Assembly (NCBI RefSeq): GCF_014857905.1
Contig: NZ_JACYXE010000003.1
Location: forward strand, 186,001 to 250,000
DNA: 64,000 bases
Source: Agilicoccus flavus
GTDB taxonomy: Bacteria; Actinomycetota; Actinomycetes; Actinomycetales; Dermatophilaceae
Direction: 5' to 3'
The notes below the pieces were generated by a model. The model saw only the letters and a list, made by a program, of their open reading frames with translations, did not search any database and was not told the DNA's origin. The translations under genes and the position numbers were made by a program. Positions 8,736 through 17,490 of the stretch are shown piece by piece (position 1 is the stretch's first letter; each line of letters opens with the position of its first letter).

Positions 8736-10526
8736 ATGACGACGGACCGACTGACCGTGCAGAGCCGAGACGCGGATCTGCGCCGCATGGCGCAGGAGGG
8801 CGTCGACGTCCTCGTCGTCGGCGGGGGCGTGACCGGGGCGGGGATCGCGCTGGACGCGGCCGGGCGCGGACTCTCCGTCGGGCTGCTCGAGGCGCAGGAC
8901 TGGGGGGCCGGCACCTCCAGCCGGTCGAGCAAGCTCGTCCACGGGGGGCTGCGCTACCTGCAGATGCTCGACTTCAAGCTCGTCGCCGAGGCCCTCACGG
9001 AGCGCGGCCTGCTCATCGACCGCCTCGCGCCGCACCTCGTGCGGGCGGTGCCGTTCCTCTACCCGCTCGAGAAGCAGTGGGAACGCCCGTACGTCGCTGC
9101 CGGCGTGGGCCTGTACGACCTCCTCGCCACCGTCGGCACCGACAACCGCGCGGTGCCCACCCACCGTCACCTCGGGGCCAAGGGCATGAAGGAGGCGTTT
9201 CCGGGCATCCGCTCCGACGCGGCGATCGGCGCGATCAAGTACTACGACGGCCAGGTCGACGACGCCCGGCTCGTCCTCGGCCTCGTGCGCACGGCGCGCC
9301 AGTACGGTGCCGCCGTGGCCAACCGCGCCGAGGTCGTCGAGCTGACGACGAACCCCCAGGGCCGGGTCGACGGGGCCCGGGCCCGCGACGCGGAGTCGGG
9401 GGAGGAGTTCCACGTGGCCGCCGGCACCGTCGTCAGCGCGGCCGGCGTGTGGACCGAGCGCACCCAGGACCTCGCGCAGGCCTCGACCGGGCTCCACGTC
9501 CTCGCCTCGAAGGGCATCCACATCGTCGTGCCGCGCGACGCGATCGACGGGCAGAGCGGGATCATCCTGCAGACCTCGTCGTCGGTCCTCTTCATCATCC
9601 CGTGGTCGCGCTACTGGGTCATCGGCACGACCGACACGGCCTACCACGAGGACCTCGTGCACCCGGTGGCCACCGCGAAGGACATCGACTACGTCCTCGA
9701 GCAGGCCAACCGGATCCTCGCGCGCCCGCTGACCCGCGGCGACGTCGTCGGCACGTGGGCGGGGCTGCGGCCCCTCCTGCAGCCGAAGGCGAAGGGCGAC
9801 GGCGGCTCCTCCAAGGTGTCGCGGGAGCACACCGTCATGGAGTCGGCCCCCGGGCTCGTCTCGATCGCCGGCGGCAAGCTGACGACCTACCGGGTCATGG
9901 CCAAGGACGCGATCGACTTCGTCCTCGGCAAGGAGGTCGCCGCGCAGCGCCCGTCGCTGTCGCACACGACGCCGCTCGTGGGCGCCGTCGGCTTCCCGGC
10001 GTACGCCACCCGGGCCGACCAGGTCGGCGCCGCGTACGGGTGGGACCGCTTCCGAATGGCCCACCTGCTGCACCGGTACGGGTCGTCGCTGCCGGAGCTG
10101 CTCGCCCTCGTCGACGAGCGCCCCGACCTCGCGCGCCCGCTGGAGGGGGCCGACGCCTACATCCGCGCCGAGATCGTCTACGGGATGACGCACGAGGGGG
10201 CGGCCCACCTCGAGGACCTCATGGTGACGCGCACGCGCCTGACCTACGAGGTCCGCGGCCACGGGCTCAGCGCCATCGACGAGATCGCCGATCTCGCCGC
10301 CGAGACGCTCGGATGGGACGACGCCCGGCGCGCCGCCGAGGTCGAGGCCTACCGCGCCCGGTGCGCCGCCGAGGACGAGGCGTCGCAGCTCACCGACGAC
10401 GAGGACGCCGCGGCCGTCCGGGGCCGCCGCGGCGACGTCGCGCAGGTCCTCGCGACGAACGCCGAGGCGCCGGACGAGTCCGCCACCGAGACCGACCCGA
10501 GCACCCCGGGGGAGGCGGTGCGCTAG
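8736..10526 (+). CDS. glpD: Glycerol-3-phosphate dehydrogenase (FAD)
   Basis: Membrane-associated flavoenzyme that oxidises sn-glycerol 3-phosphate to dihydroxyacetone phosphate and passes electrons to quinone. The 596-residue protein has the FAD-binding dinucleotide fold at the N-terminus (VVGGGVTGAGIALDAAGRG, glycines 29-31, 34 and 36), the conserved GTSSRSSKLVHGGLRYL substrate/FAD stretch, GTTDTAYH, and the GGKLTTYR motif before the C-terminal helical domain. The last 40 residues are acidic and variable. GTG (8733) and ATG (8736) are adjacent; GAGGAG six bases before the ATG favours the latter. First gene of a glpD-glpF-glpK set. Confidence 0.95.
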   Translation: MTTDRLTVQSRDADLRRMAQEGVDVLVVGGGVTGAGIALDAAGRGLSVGLLEAQDWGAGTSSRSSKLVHGGLRYLQMLDFKLVAEALTERGLLIDRLAPHLVRAVPFLYPLEKQWERPYVAAGVGLYDLLATVGTDNRAVPTHRHLGAKGMKEAFPGIRSDAAIGAIKYYDGQVDDARLVLGLVRTARQYGAAVANRAEVVELTTNPQGRVDGARARDAESGEEFHVAAGTVVSAAGVWTERTQDLAQASTGLHVLASKGIHIVVPRDAIDGQSGIILQTSSSVLFIIPWSRYWVIGTTDTAYHEDLVHPVATAKDIDYVLEQANRILARPLTRGDVVGTWAGLRPLLQPKAKGDGGSSKVSREHTVMESAPGLVSIAGGKLTTYRVMAKDAIDFVLGKEVAAQRPSLSHTTPLVGAVGFPAYATRADQVGAAYGWDRFRMAHLLHRYGSSLPELLALVDERPDLARPLEGADAYIRAEIVYGMTHEGAAHLEDLMVTRTRLTYEVRGHGLSAIDEIADLAAETLGWDDARRAAEVEAYRARCAAEDEASQLTDDEDAAAVRGRRGDVAQVLATNAEAPDESATETDPSTPGEAVR

Positions 10527-10584
10527 CCGACCCGACGCCCGGCCGTTCGGGCCGTCCTCCGTCCGACCCCAGAAAGGTCCCACC

Positions 10585-11346
10585 GTGAACGCACTCGCCA
10601 CCGCCGCCGAGGCGCCGCTGTCCCTGACCCAGGTCTTCGCCTCCGAGGTGCTCGGCACCGCGTTCCTCACCCTCTTCGGGGTCGGGGTCGTCGCCGGCGT
10701 CCTGCTGCCGAAGTCGAAGTCGTTCGACTCCGGGTGGATCGTCATCACCTTCGGCTGGGGACTCGCCGTCTTCGTCGGCGTGTGCGCCGCCTGGCGCTCC
10801 GGGGCCCACCTCAACCCGGCGGTGACGCTGGGCCTGCTCGCCTCGGGAGCGGAGGAGTACTCGAAGGGGGGCGTCCCGGTCACGCTCGGCAGCACGCTCG
10901 TCTACCTGTCCGCGGAGATGCTCGGGGCGTTCCTCGGAGCCGTCGTCGCCTGGGCGGCGTTCCGCAAGCACTACGACGAGGAGTGCGACCCCGCGCTCAA
11001 GCTCGCGACGTTCAGCACCGGCCCCGAGATCCGCTCGTACGGCTGGAACGTCGTCACCGAGATCATCGGGACGTTCTCGCTCGTCTACATCATCCTCACG
11101 TTCGCGCACACCCCCGCCGAACTCGGCCCGCTCCCCGTGACGTTCCTCGTCCTCGCCATCGGCATCAGCCTCGGCGGGCCGACCGGGTACGCCATCAACC
11201 CCGCCCGCGACCTCGGCCCCCGCATCGCCCACGCCGTGCTCCCGTTCCGGGGCAAGGGCGGCAACGACTGGGGCTACGCGTGGGTCCCGATCGTCGGGCC
11301 CATCGTCGGCGGCGTCCTCGCCGGCCTCCTCTCCCGCATCTTCTGA
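10585..11346 (+). CDS. glpF: Glycerol uptake facilitator (aquaglyceroporin)
   Basis: Channel of the major intrinsic protein family that lets glycerol cross the membrane, 253 residues with six membrane spans and two half-helices. Both NPA boxes are intact: HLNPAVT (N77-A79) and INPARDLGPR (N205-A207). The Arg-Asp after the second NPA box is the glycerol-facilitator signature; water channels have other residues there. The start is GTG, with AGAAAGG upstream. It lies 58 bases after glpD and 63 before glpK, so the three genes very likely form one operon. Confidence 0.95.
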   Translation: MNALATAAEAPLSLTQVFASEVLGTAFLTLFGVGVVAGVLLPKSKSFDSGWIVITFGWGLAVFVGVCAAWRSGAHLNPAVTLGLLASGAEEYSKGGVPVTLGSTLVYLSAEMLGAFLGAVVAWAAFRKHYDEECDPALKLATFSTGPEIRSYGWNVVTEIIGTFSLVYIILTFAHTPAELGPLPVTFLVLAIGISLGGPTGYAINPARDLGPRIAHAVLPFRGKGGNDWGYAWVPIVGPIVGGVLAGLLSRIF

Positions 11347-11409
11347 CCGGGCCGCACCCGCGCCGGTACCTCGCACCACGCCCCACCACAACGACGTGAA
11401 AGGCCGCTC

Positions 11410-12945
11410 ATGAGCACCTCCGACACCCAGTACGTCCTCGCCATCGACCAGGGCACGACGAGTTCGCGGGCCATCGTCTTCGACCACGACGGGTCGATCG
11501 TCTCGACGGGGCAGCTCGAGCACGAGCAGATCTTCCCGCGCGCCGGGTGGGTCGAGCACGACCCCCTCGAGATCTGGAAGAACACGCGAGAGGTCGTGGC
11601 CCGCGCGCTCGCGGACGCCGAGATCGACCGCGACCGGATCGAGGCCGTGGGCATCACCAACCAGCGCGAGACGGCCGTCGTCTGGGACAAGAACACCGGA
11701 AAGCCCGTCTACAACGCGATCGTCTGGCAGGACACGCGCACCGGCAAGATCTGCGACCGGCTCGCCGGCGACGACGGCCCCGACAAGTACAAGGACCGGG
11801 TCGGGCTGCCGCTGGCCACCTACTTCGCGGGCCCGAAGGTCGCGTGGATCCTCGAGAACGTCGACGGCGCGAAGGAGAAGGCCGAGTCCGGCGACCTCCT
11901 CTTCGGGACGACGGACAGCTGGGTCGTGTGGAACATGACCGGCGGCCCCAACGGCGGGGTCCACGTCACCGACGTGACGAACGCGTCGAGGACCATGCTC
12001 ATGAACCTCGACACCCTCGACTGGAACGAGGACATCTGCGCCGACATGGGGATCCCCGTCTCGATGCTCCCCGAGATCCGGTCGAGCAGCGAGGTGTACG
12101 GCGAGGGCCGCGAGAAGGGGCCCCTGGCCGGCGTCCCGATCGCCGGGATCCTCGGCGACCAGCAGGCGGCGACGTTCGGGCAGGCCTGCTTCGAGGTCGG
12201 CATGGGCAAGAACACGTACGGGACCGGCAGCTTCCTGCTCATCAACACCGGCACCGAGATCGTCCGCTCCGAGCACGGGCTCCTCACGACCGTGGCCTAC
12301 CGGATCGGCGACGCCGACCCCGTCTACGCCCTCGAGGGGTCTATCGCCGTCACGGGTTCGCTCGTGCAGTGGGTCCGCGACAATCTCGGCCTCATCAAGG
12401 ACGCCGCCGAGATCGAGACCCAGGCCAAGAAGGTGGAGGACAACGGCGGCGCCTACTTCGTCCCGGCGTTCTCGGGCCTGTTCGCGCCGCACTGGCGCTC
12501 CGACGCGCGCGGCGCTCTCGTCGGCCTCACGCGCTACGTCAACAAGAACCACCTCGCCCGGGCCGTGCTCGAGTCGACGGCCTTCCAGACCAAGGACGTC
12601 GTCGACGCGATGAACGCCGACGTCGACGGCAAGCGGGCCGAGCTGAGCGAGCTCAAGGTCGACGGCGGCATGACCGCCAACGAGACGCTCATGCAGTTCC
12701 AGGCCGACCTGCTCGGGGTGCCCGTCATCCGCCCGAAGGTCGTCGAGACGACAGCGCTCGGCGCGGCGTACGCCGCCGGTATCGCCGTCGGGTTCTGGAA
12801 GGGTGAGGAGGACGTGACGAAGAACTGGTCCGAGGACAAGCGGTGGGAGCCGCAGATGGACCCCGCGGAGCGCGACCGCCTCGTCCGCAACTGGCAGAAG
12901 GCCGTGACGAAGACCTTCGACTGGGTCGACGACGACGTCTCCTGA
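11410..12945 (+). CDS. glpK: Glycerol kinase
   Basis: FGGY-family kinase that phosphorylates glycerol to sn-glycerol 3-phosphate, the substrate of GlpD. The 511-residue protein has the usual length, with the N-terminal ATPase fold motif [16 protein letters not shown], the substrate region [29 protein letters not shown], and the C-terminal FGGY block [25 protein letters not shown] precedes the ATG. Last gene of the glycerol operon, followed by a GC-rich hairpin. No residue looks abnormal. Confidence 0.96.
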   Translation: MSTSDTQYVLAIDQGTTSSRAIVFDHDGSIVSTGQLEHEQIFPRAGWVEHDPLEIWKNTREVVARALADAEIDRDRIEAVGITNQRETAVVWDKNTGKPVYNAIVWQDTRTGKICDRLAGDDGPDKYKDRVGLPLATYFAGPKVAWILENVDGAKEKAESGDLLFGTTDSWVVWNMTGGPNGGVHVTDVTNASRTMLMNLDTLDWNEDICADMGIPVSMLPEIRSSSEVYGEGREKGPLAGVPIAGILGDQQAATFGQACFEVGMGKNTYGTGSFLLINTGTEIVRSEHGLLTTVAYRIGDADPVYALEGSIAVTGSLVQWVRDNLGLIKDAAEIETQAKKVEDNGGAYFVPAFSGLFAPHWRSDARGALVGLTRYVNKNHLARAVLESTAFQTKDVVDAMNADVDGKRAELSELKVDGGMTANETLMQFQADLLGVPVIRPKVVETTALGAAYAAGIAVGFWKGEEDVTKNWSEDKRWEPQMDPAERDRLVRNWQKAVTKTFDWVDDDVS

Positions 12946-12946
12946 C

Positions 12947-12968
12947 GCGCCGGGGGTCCGGTCGGCGC
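12947..12968 (+). terminator. GC hairpin after glpK
   Basis: A 6-bp perfect stem (GCGCCG / CGGCGC) with a 10-base loop starts two bases after the glpK stop. It is a plausible end of the glycerol operon, but it is short and lacks a U-tract. Confidence 0.35.
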
Positions 12969-12995
12969 GGCGGGGCGGGTGGTTGAATCGACGAC

Positions 12996-14189
12996 ATGTC
13001 CGATTCCACCCCCGCCTCGCTGCCCTGGATCGAGCGGCTCGTCGCCTTCGACACGACGAGCCGCAACTCCAATCTCGAGCTCATCGACGCCGTCGCCGAC
13101 GAACTGCGCGGCCACGGCCTCGAGCCGCACGTCTTCCCCGACGACGAGGGCCGCAAGGCCAACCTCGTCGTGACGGTCCCCGCGGCCGACGGCTCCCGCT
13201 CCGGGGGCGTCATGCTCTCGGGGCACACCGACGTCGTCCCCGTCGACGACCAGGAGTGGAGCAGCGACCCGTTCCGGGCGCAGATCCGCGACGGCCGGCT
13301 CTACGGCCGGGGCACGTGCGACATGAAGGCGTTCAGCGCCGTGGCGATCAGCCTGCTGCCGCGGATGGTGTCGGCGCGGCTGCGTGAGCCCATCCACCTC
13401 GCGCTCTCCTACGACGAGGAGGTCGGCTGCGTGGGCGGGGCCCGGATCGTGAAACAGATCGCCGACCTCGGCCTCGCTCCCTCGGCGTGCATCGTCGGTG
13501 AGCCGACCAACATGGCCGTCGTGCGGGCCCACAAGTCCATCAACCTCGTGCGCGTGACGTTCACCGGCGTCGCGGCCCACTCCTCGCTCACGCCGCAGGG
13601 CGTCAACGCCGTCGAGCACGCGGCCCGGTTCGTCACCCGCGTGCGCGACATGGCCGACGCGTGGCGCGAGCACGGACCGTTCGACGACGCGTACCCCGTT
13701 CCCTACACGACCTCGAGCGTCAACGTCGTGTCCGGCGGCATCGCGACGAACACGGTGCCCGACCGCTGCGTCGTCGAGCTCGAGTACCGCTCGATCGCGG
13801 CCGTCGACCCCGCCGAGGTCCTCGACCGGATCCGCGGGTTCGCCCAGCAGGCGCAGGAGGCCATGCGGCGCGAGAACCCGGCGGCCCACGTGGACGTCGA
13901 GGTACCCGCCCAGGTGCCCGGCCTCGACGCCGACCCCGACAGCCCCGCGGCCGCGCTGGCGGTCGGGCTCGGCGCGCTCGACGACGGCGGCAAGGTCACC
14001 TACGGCACCGAGGCCGGGCAGTTCGCGGGCTCCGGCATCGAGACCGTGGTGTGCGGACCGGGCGACATCGCCCAGGCCCACGCCCCCGACGAGTACCTCG
14101 AGCTCGAGCAGGTGCAGGCGTGCGAGCGGTTCGTCGCCGCGCTCGTCGAGCACCTCTCGCTCCCGGCCGAGGGCGAGGTGCGCGCGTGA
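12996..14189 (+). CDS. M20-family deacylase, acetylornithine deacetylase (ArgE)-like
   Basis: Zinc-dependent amidohydrolase of the M20 family, 397 residues. Metal and catalytic residues are in place: SGHTDVVPVD (H77, D79), GRGTCDMKAF (D109), and YDEEVGCVGG with base E141 and ligand E142. A dimerisation lid domain lies at about residues 180-295. Overall it resembles ArgE, which removes the acetyl group from N-acetylornithine. However, no arginine genes are nearby, and it overlaps a metabolite transporter, so a catabolic role on an imported N-acyl amino acid is equally possible. No clear ribosome site precedes the ATG, so the message may be leaderless. Confidence 0.82.
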   Translation: MSDSTPASLPWIERLVAFDTTSRNSNLELIDAVADELRGHGLEPHVFPDDEGRKANLVVTVPAADGSRSGGVMLSGHTDVVPVDDQEWSSDPFRAQIRDGRLYGRGTCDMKAFSAVAISLLPRMVSARLREPIHLALSYDEEVGCVGGARIVKQIADLGLAPSACIVGEPTNMAVVRAHKSINLVRVTFTGVAAHSSLTPQGVNAVEHAARFVTRVRDMADAWREHGPFDDAYPVPYTTSSVNVVSGGIATNTVPDRCVVELEYRSIAAVDPAEVLDRIRGFAQQAQEAMRRENPAAHVDVEVPAQVPGLDADPDSPAAALAVGLGALDDGGKVTYGTEAGQFAGSGIETVVCGPGDIAQAHAPDEYLELEQVQACERFVAALVEHLSLPAEGEVRA

Positions 14190-15472
14190 GCTCCCCCGCG
14201 GCCGCGACGCCGTCGACCGGGACAGACGCCGCGGGGCGGGCGCGGGCCCGGCGGGCCGTCGTCGCCGCCTCGATGGGCAACGCCCTCGAATGGTTCGACA
14301 TCATCGTCTACGCCTTCATGGCGCCCGTCATCCAGAAGCTGTTCTTCCCCGCGTTGGGCGACACGCTCGGGCTCGTCGTCACGTTCGGCCTCTTCGGCGT
14401 CTCCTACCTCATCCGCCCGCTGGGGGCGATCGTCCTCGGCAGCTACGGCGACCGGCGCGGCCGCAAGGCCGCCCTGACGCTGACCATCGCGCTCATGACG
14501 TTCGGCGTCGCGCTCATGGCCTTTGCCCCCACGTACGCGACGATCGGCATCGCGGCGCCGCTGCTCATCGTCGTCTCCCGCCTCGTCCAGGGGTTCTCGG
14601 CGGGCGGCGAGTTCGGCTCGGCGACCGCGTTCATGACCGAGAACTCACCCGATCGCAAGGCCTTCTACGCGTCGTGGCAGGTGGCCACGCAGGGCGCGTC
14701 GATGTTCCTCGCCGCGACGGCGGGCTTCCTGCTCAACACGGTCGTCTCGCCGGAGACGCTGCTCGCGTGGGCGTGGCGGCTGCCGTTCGTCTTCGGGCTG
14801 CTCATCGGCCCCATCGGCCTGTGGATCCGGTTGCACATGGACGACACCCCGGAGTTTCTCGCGGCGGAGACCGTGGATTCCCCCCTGGGCACGACCTTCG
14901 TGCGGCACATGCCGCGGGTGCTCGTCGCGGCGATGTGCGTCGGCGTGGCGACGATGAGCGTGTACCTCATCACGTACCTGCCGACGTTCGCGCAGCGCAA
15001 CCTCGGGCTGCCGCCGTGGAGCGGGTACGCCGGGGCGATCGTGGCCGGGCTCATCGCCCTCGTCGGCTCCCCGTTCGTGGGGCGGCTGGCCGACCGGGTC
15101 GGCCAGACCCGGATCATGCTCACGGCCGCGCTCGTCGGCCTCGTCGTCGCGTTCCCGATGTTCGCGCTGCTCACGGGCACGCCCCGGGTGAGCACGCTCA
15201 TCGTCGCCGAGATCATCCTCGGCGCGCTCATGGCCGCGTACTTCGCGCCGCTGCCGTCGCTGCTCGCGGCGATGTTCCCCGTGCAGATCCGGACGACGGG
15301 GATGTCGTTGGCCTACAACATCGGCGTGACGCTGCTCGGCGGGTTCGCGCCGACGGTGCTCGCGTGGCTCGTCACGTACGACCTGCGGGCCCCGAGCTTC
15401 TACTACATCGGCGTCGCCGTCCTCTCCATCGTCGGCCTCGTGCTCGCGCGGCGCGTCTACGGTCAGCGCTGA
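14186..15472 (+). CDS. MFS transporter, metabolite:proton symporter type
   Basis: Twelve-helix major facilitator transporter of 428 residues. The opening ASMGNALEWFDIIVYAFMAP and the loop GSYGDRRGRKAALTLTIALM are characteristic of the metabolite:H+ symporter branch (alpha-ketoglutarate, citrate, shikimate and proline/betaine permeases). SRLVQGFSAGGEFGSA follows in helix 4. Its GTG start overlaps the stop of the M20 deacylase by 4 bases, so the two are translated together and probably share a substrate. The ligand cannot be read from the sequence. Confidence 0.87.
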   Translation: MSSPAAATPSTGTDAAGRARARRAVVAASMGNALEWFDIIVYAFMAPVIQKLFFPALGDTLGLVVTFGLFGVSYLIRPLGAIVLGSYGDRRGRKAALTLTIALMTFGVALMAFAPTYATIGIAAPLLIVVSRLVQGFSAGGEFGSATAFMTENSPDRKAFYASWQVATQGASMFLAATAGFLLNTVVSPETLLAWAWRLPFVFGLLIGPIGLWIRLHMDDTPEFLAAETVDSPLGTTFVRHMPRVLVAAMCVGVATMSVYLITYLPTFAQRNLGLPPWSGYAGAIVAGLIALVGSPFVGRLADRVGQTRIMLTAALVGLVVAFPMFALLTGTPRVSTLIVAEIILGALMAAYFAPLPSLLAAMFPVQIRTTGMSLAYNIGVTLLGGFAPTVLAWLVTYDLRAPSFYYIGVAVLSIVGLVLARRVYGQR

Positions 15473-15491
15473 GGCGCGCCGTAGGTCGAAC

Positions 15492-15507
15492 CGCCCCGAC
15501 AGGGGCG
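15492..15507. terminator. Short hairpin between convergent genes
   Basis: CGCCCC pairs with GGGGCG across a GACA tetraloop, midway between the transporter stop and the stop of the convergent response regulator. Weak by length but in the right place. Confidence 0.35.
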
Positions 15508-15519
15508 CGGCCGCGCCGC

Positions 15520-16155
15520 TCAGCGCACGAGGCCGCTCGACCACGCGAGGGCGGCGATCTCGACCCGATTGCGCACGCCGAGGCGGCGCGAGGCGTTGAC
15601 CAGGTGGGTCTTGACCGTCGCGACCGAGAGGGACAGGTCCGCGGCGATCTCGGCGTTCGTGCGCCCCCGGGCGACGAGGGCGACGACGTCGAGCTCGCGG
15701 TCCGACAACCCCGCCAGTCGCGGGTCGGTCGCCGGCCGACCCGTCGGGCCCCGTCGCTTCAGCAACGCCACCGTGACCTCGGGGCTGATGAGCGCGTCGC
15801 CGGCGGCGGCCGCCCGCACCGCGGCGAGCAGGATGGGCGGGCCGGCGTCCTTGAGGACGAAGCCGGCGACCCCGACGTCGAGGGCCCGGTCGACGAGGTC
15901 GTCGTCGCCGAACGTCGTGACGATGACGACGCGGGTGTCCTGCGCCACGAGGCGGGCGGCCTCGAGACCGTCGAGCCGGGGCATCCGGATGTCGAGGAGC
16001 GCCACGTCGGGGCGCAGCCGGCGGACCGCCTCGACGGCGGACGGGCCGTCGTCGCACTCGGCGACGACCTCGATGTCGTCCTCGCCGCGCAGGATCATGC
16101 TCAGCCCGAGGCGCACCATCTCCTGGTCGTCCGCGACGACCACCCGGATGGTCAT
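15520..16155 (-). CDS. NarL/LuxR-family response regulator
   Basis: DNA-binding half of a two-component system, 211 residues. The receiver domain has the acidic pocket VADDQ, the phosphorylation site D55 in LLDIRMPR, and the conserved Lys in VLKDAG. The C-terminal LuxR helix-turn-helix reads LSDRELDVVALVARGRTNAE then SVATVKTHLVNASRRLGV. Its ATG overlaps the stop of the kinase gene by four bases (ATGA), so the pair is co-translated. Target genes are unknown; no obvious repeat occurs in the kinase promoter. Confidence 0.92.
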   Translation of the reverse strand: MTIRVVVADDQEMVRLGLSMILRGEDDIEVVAECDDGPSAVEAVRRLRPDVALLDIRMPRLDGLEAARLVAQDTRVVIVTTFGDDDLVDRALDVGVAGFVLKDAGPPILLAAVRAAAAGDALISPEVTVALLKRRGPTGRPATDPRLAGLSDRELDVVALVARGRTNAEIAADLSLSVATVKTHLVNASRRLGVRNRVEIAALAWSSGLVR

Positions 16156-17327
16156 GCCGTCGGCCCCGCGCTCGGCAGGACGGCCCGCACCCGCCAGCCT
16201 CCCCCGGGGGCCGGCCCGGTCTCCACGGTGCCGCCGACGAGGTCGGCCCGCTCGGCGATGCCCGTCAGACCCCACCCGGCGCTGCGCGCCGGCCCGGCGG
16301 GGGTCGACGCCTCGCGGCCCGGGTCCCGGGGCGACGTCGTCCCGCTCCCGTCGTCGCGCACCTCGAGGACGAGCTCCGGGCCGGTCGTGTCGAGGACCAC
16401 GTCGATCCGCGACGCGTCGGAGGCGTGGCGGCGCGCGTTGCTCAGCGCCTCGGCGACGATCCGGTAGGCCGCGCCCGCGGTGGAGGCGCTCACCTGGCCG
16501 TCCCCGCGCACGTCGAGGTGCGTGCGCGCGTCCGTCGTCGGGGCGAAGTCCGCGACGAGCCGCTCGAGGTCGGCCAGACCCCTCGGGTGCACCGAGGTCG
16601 AGCCGGTGCCGCGGGTGTCGTCCCGGGAGGCCGCGACGATCGCCCGGATGTCGCGCAGGGCCCGACGCCCGGCCGCCTCGATGCGGGCCATCGCCTCGTC
16701 GTCGGCCCGGTCGTCCGGTTGCCGGCGCACGGCCTGGGCGAGGACGACGATCCCCGTCACCTCGTGCGCGATGACGTCGTGCAGTTCCCGCGCCATCGCC
16801 TCCCGCTCCCGGTCCCGGACGTCGAGCCGTTGGCGCGCGAGACGGTGGGTCTGGGCGCGGTGCAGCAGGCCGGCGCCGACCGCCGCGGCGGAGAACAACA
16901 CCATGATCGGGACGAGCTCGACCGCCGCGGGGCCCTCGAGGAGGGGTGAGGCGGCCGCCACGACGGTGAGGGCCGCGGTGGCGAGCAGGCGGGGGGTGAC
17001 CCGCCGCCGCGGACCCAGGGGCTCGATCCCGCTCGCCGCGACGCCGGCGACGACCGCGAGCGTCCACGAGGTCGCGACGGGCCAGCGGGTCAGGGCGTCG
17101 GGTGAGCGCAGCGCGGCGGCCAGGGCGACCCACACGAGCGCCGCCGCGACCAGCCACGGCGTCTCGGATCGACCCCGGCCGCGGCGTCGGACGGCGAGGC
17201 CGACGAAGCCCGCGGCGAGGAGGGCGGCGAGCAGGTCGAGGACGAGGGACGGCTCGGGATCGCGCAGCACGGGATACGCGAGCAGAAGGATCGGCCCGAC
17301 CACGGCGAGGGAAAGGGCCGGGCGCAC
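16152..17327 (-). CDS. Sensor histidine kinase, HisKA_3 type
   Basis: Membrane histidine kinase of 391 residues. The N-terminal 150 residues contain about five hydrophobic segments without a large extracellular domain, so the signal is probably sensed in or at the membrane. The dimerisation helix MARELHDVIAHEVTGI carries the phospho-acceptor H183, followed by an HATPase domain with EALSNARRHA (N box) and RDDGSG (G1 box). The start is GTG; no good ribosome site is seen, so the message may be leaderless. Partner of the overlapping response regulator. This is the DesK/NarX-like class common in actinobacteria. Confidence 0.9.
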   Translation of the reverse strand: MRPALSLAVVGPILLLAYPVLRDPEPSLVLDLLAALLAAGFVGLAVRRRGRGRSETPWLVAAALVWVALAAALRSPDALTRWPVATSWTLAVVAGVAASGIEPLGPRRRVTPRLLATAALTVVAAASPLLEGPAAVELVPIMVLFSAAAVGAGLLHRAQTHRLARQRLDVRDREREAMARELHDVIAHEVTGIVVLAQAVRRQPDDRADDEAMARIEAAGRRALRDIRAIVAASRDDTRGTGSTSVHPRGLADLERLVADFAPTTDARTHLDVRGDGQVSASTAGAAYRIVAEALSNARRHASDASRIDVVLDTTGPELVLEVRDDGSGTTSPRDPGREASTPAGPARSAGWGLTGIAERADLVGGTVETGPAPGGGWRVRAVLPSAGPTA

Positions 17328-17490
17328 CCCGTCAGCTTAGGCGCGCTCCGGGCCTCCACCGTTCGGTTGAGGCGCAGCCACGCCGTTCCGTCCCCGGGCC
17401 GACGCGCCCCCGCCCCGCCGCGGGCGAACCTGGAGCCCGGACGAGGGGGAGCATGCGTGCCCTCCCGAGAGCGTGAGGGAGCAGCACATC

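Noticed and set aside
8187-10895. Long minus-strand frame opposite glpD
   Set aside because: Shadow of glpD; Val/Asp/Gly/Arg-rich and without a ribosome site.
10390-12552. 720-codon minus-strand frame opposite glpF and glpK
   Set aside because: Antisense shadow of two confident genes, with low-complexity translation.
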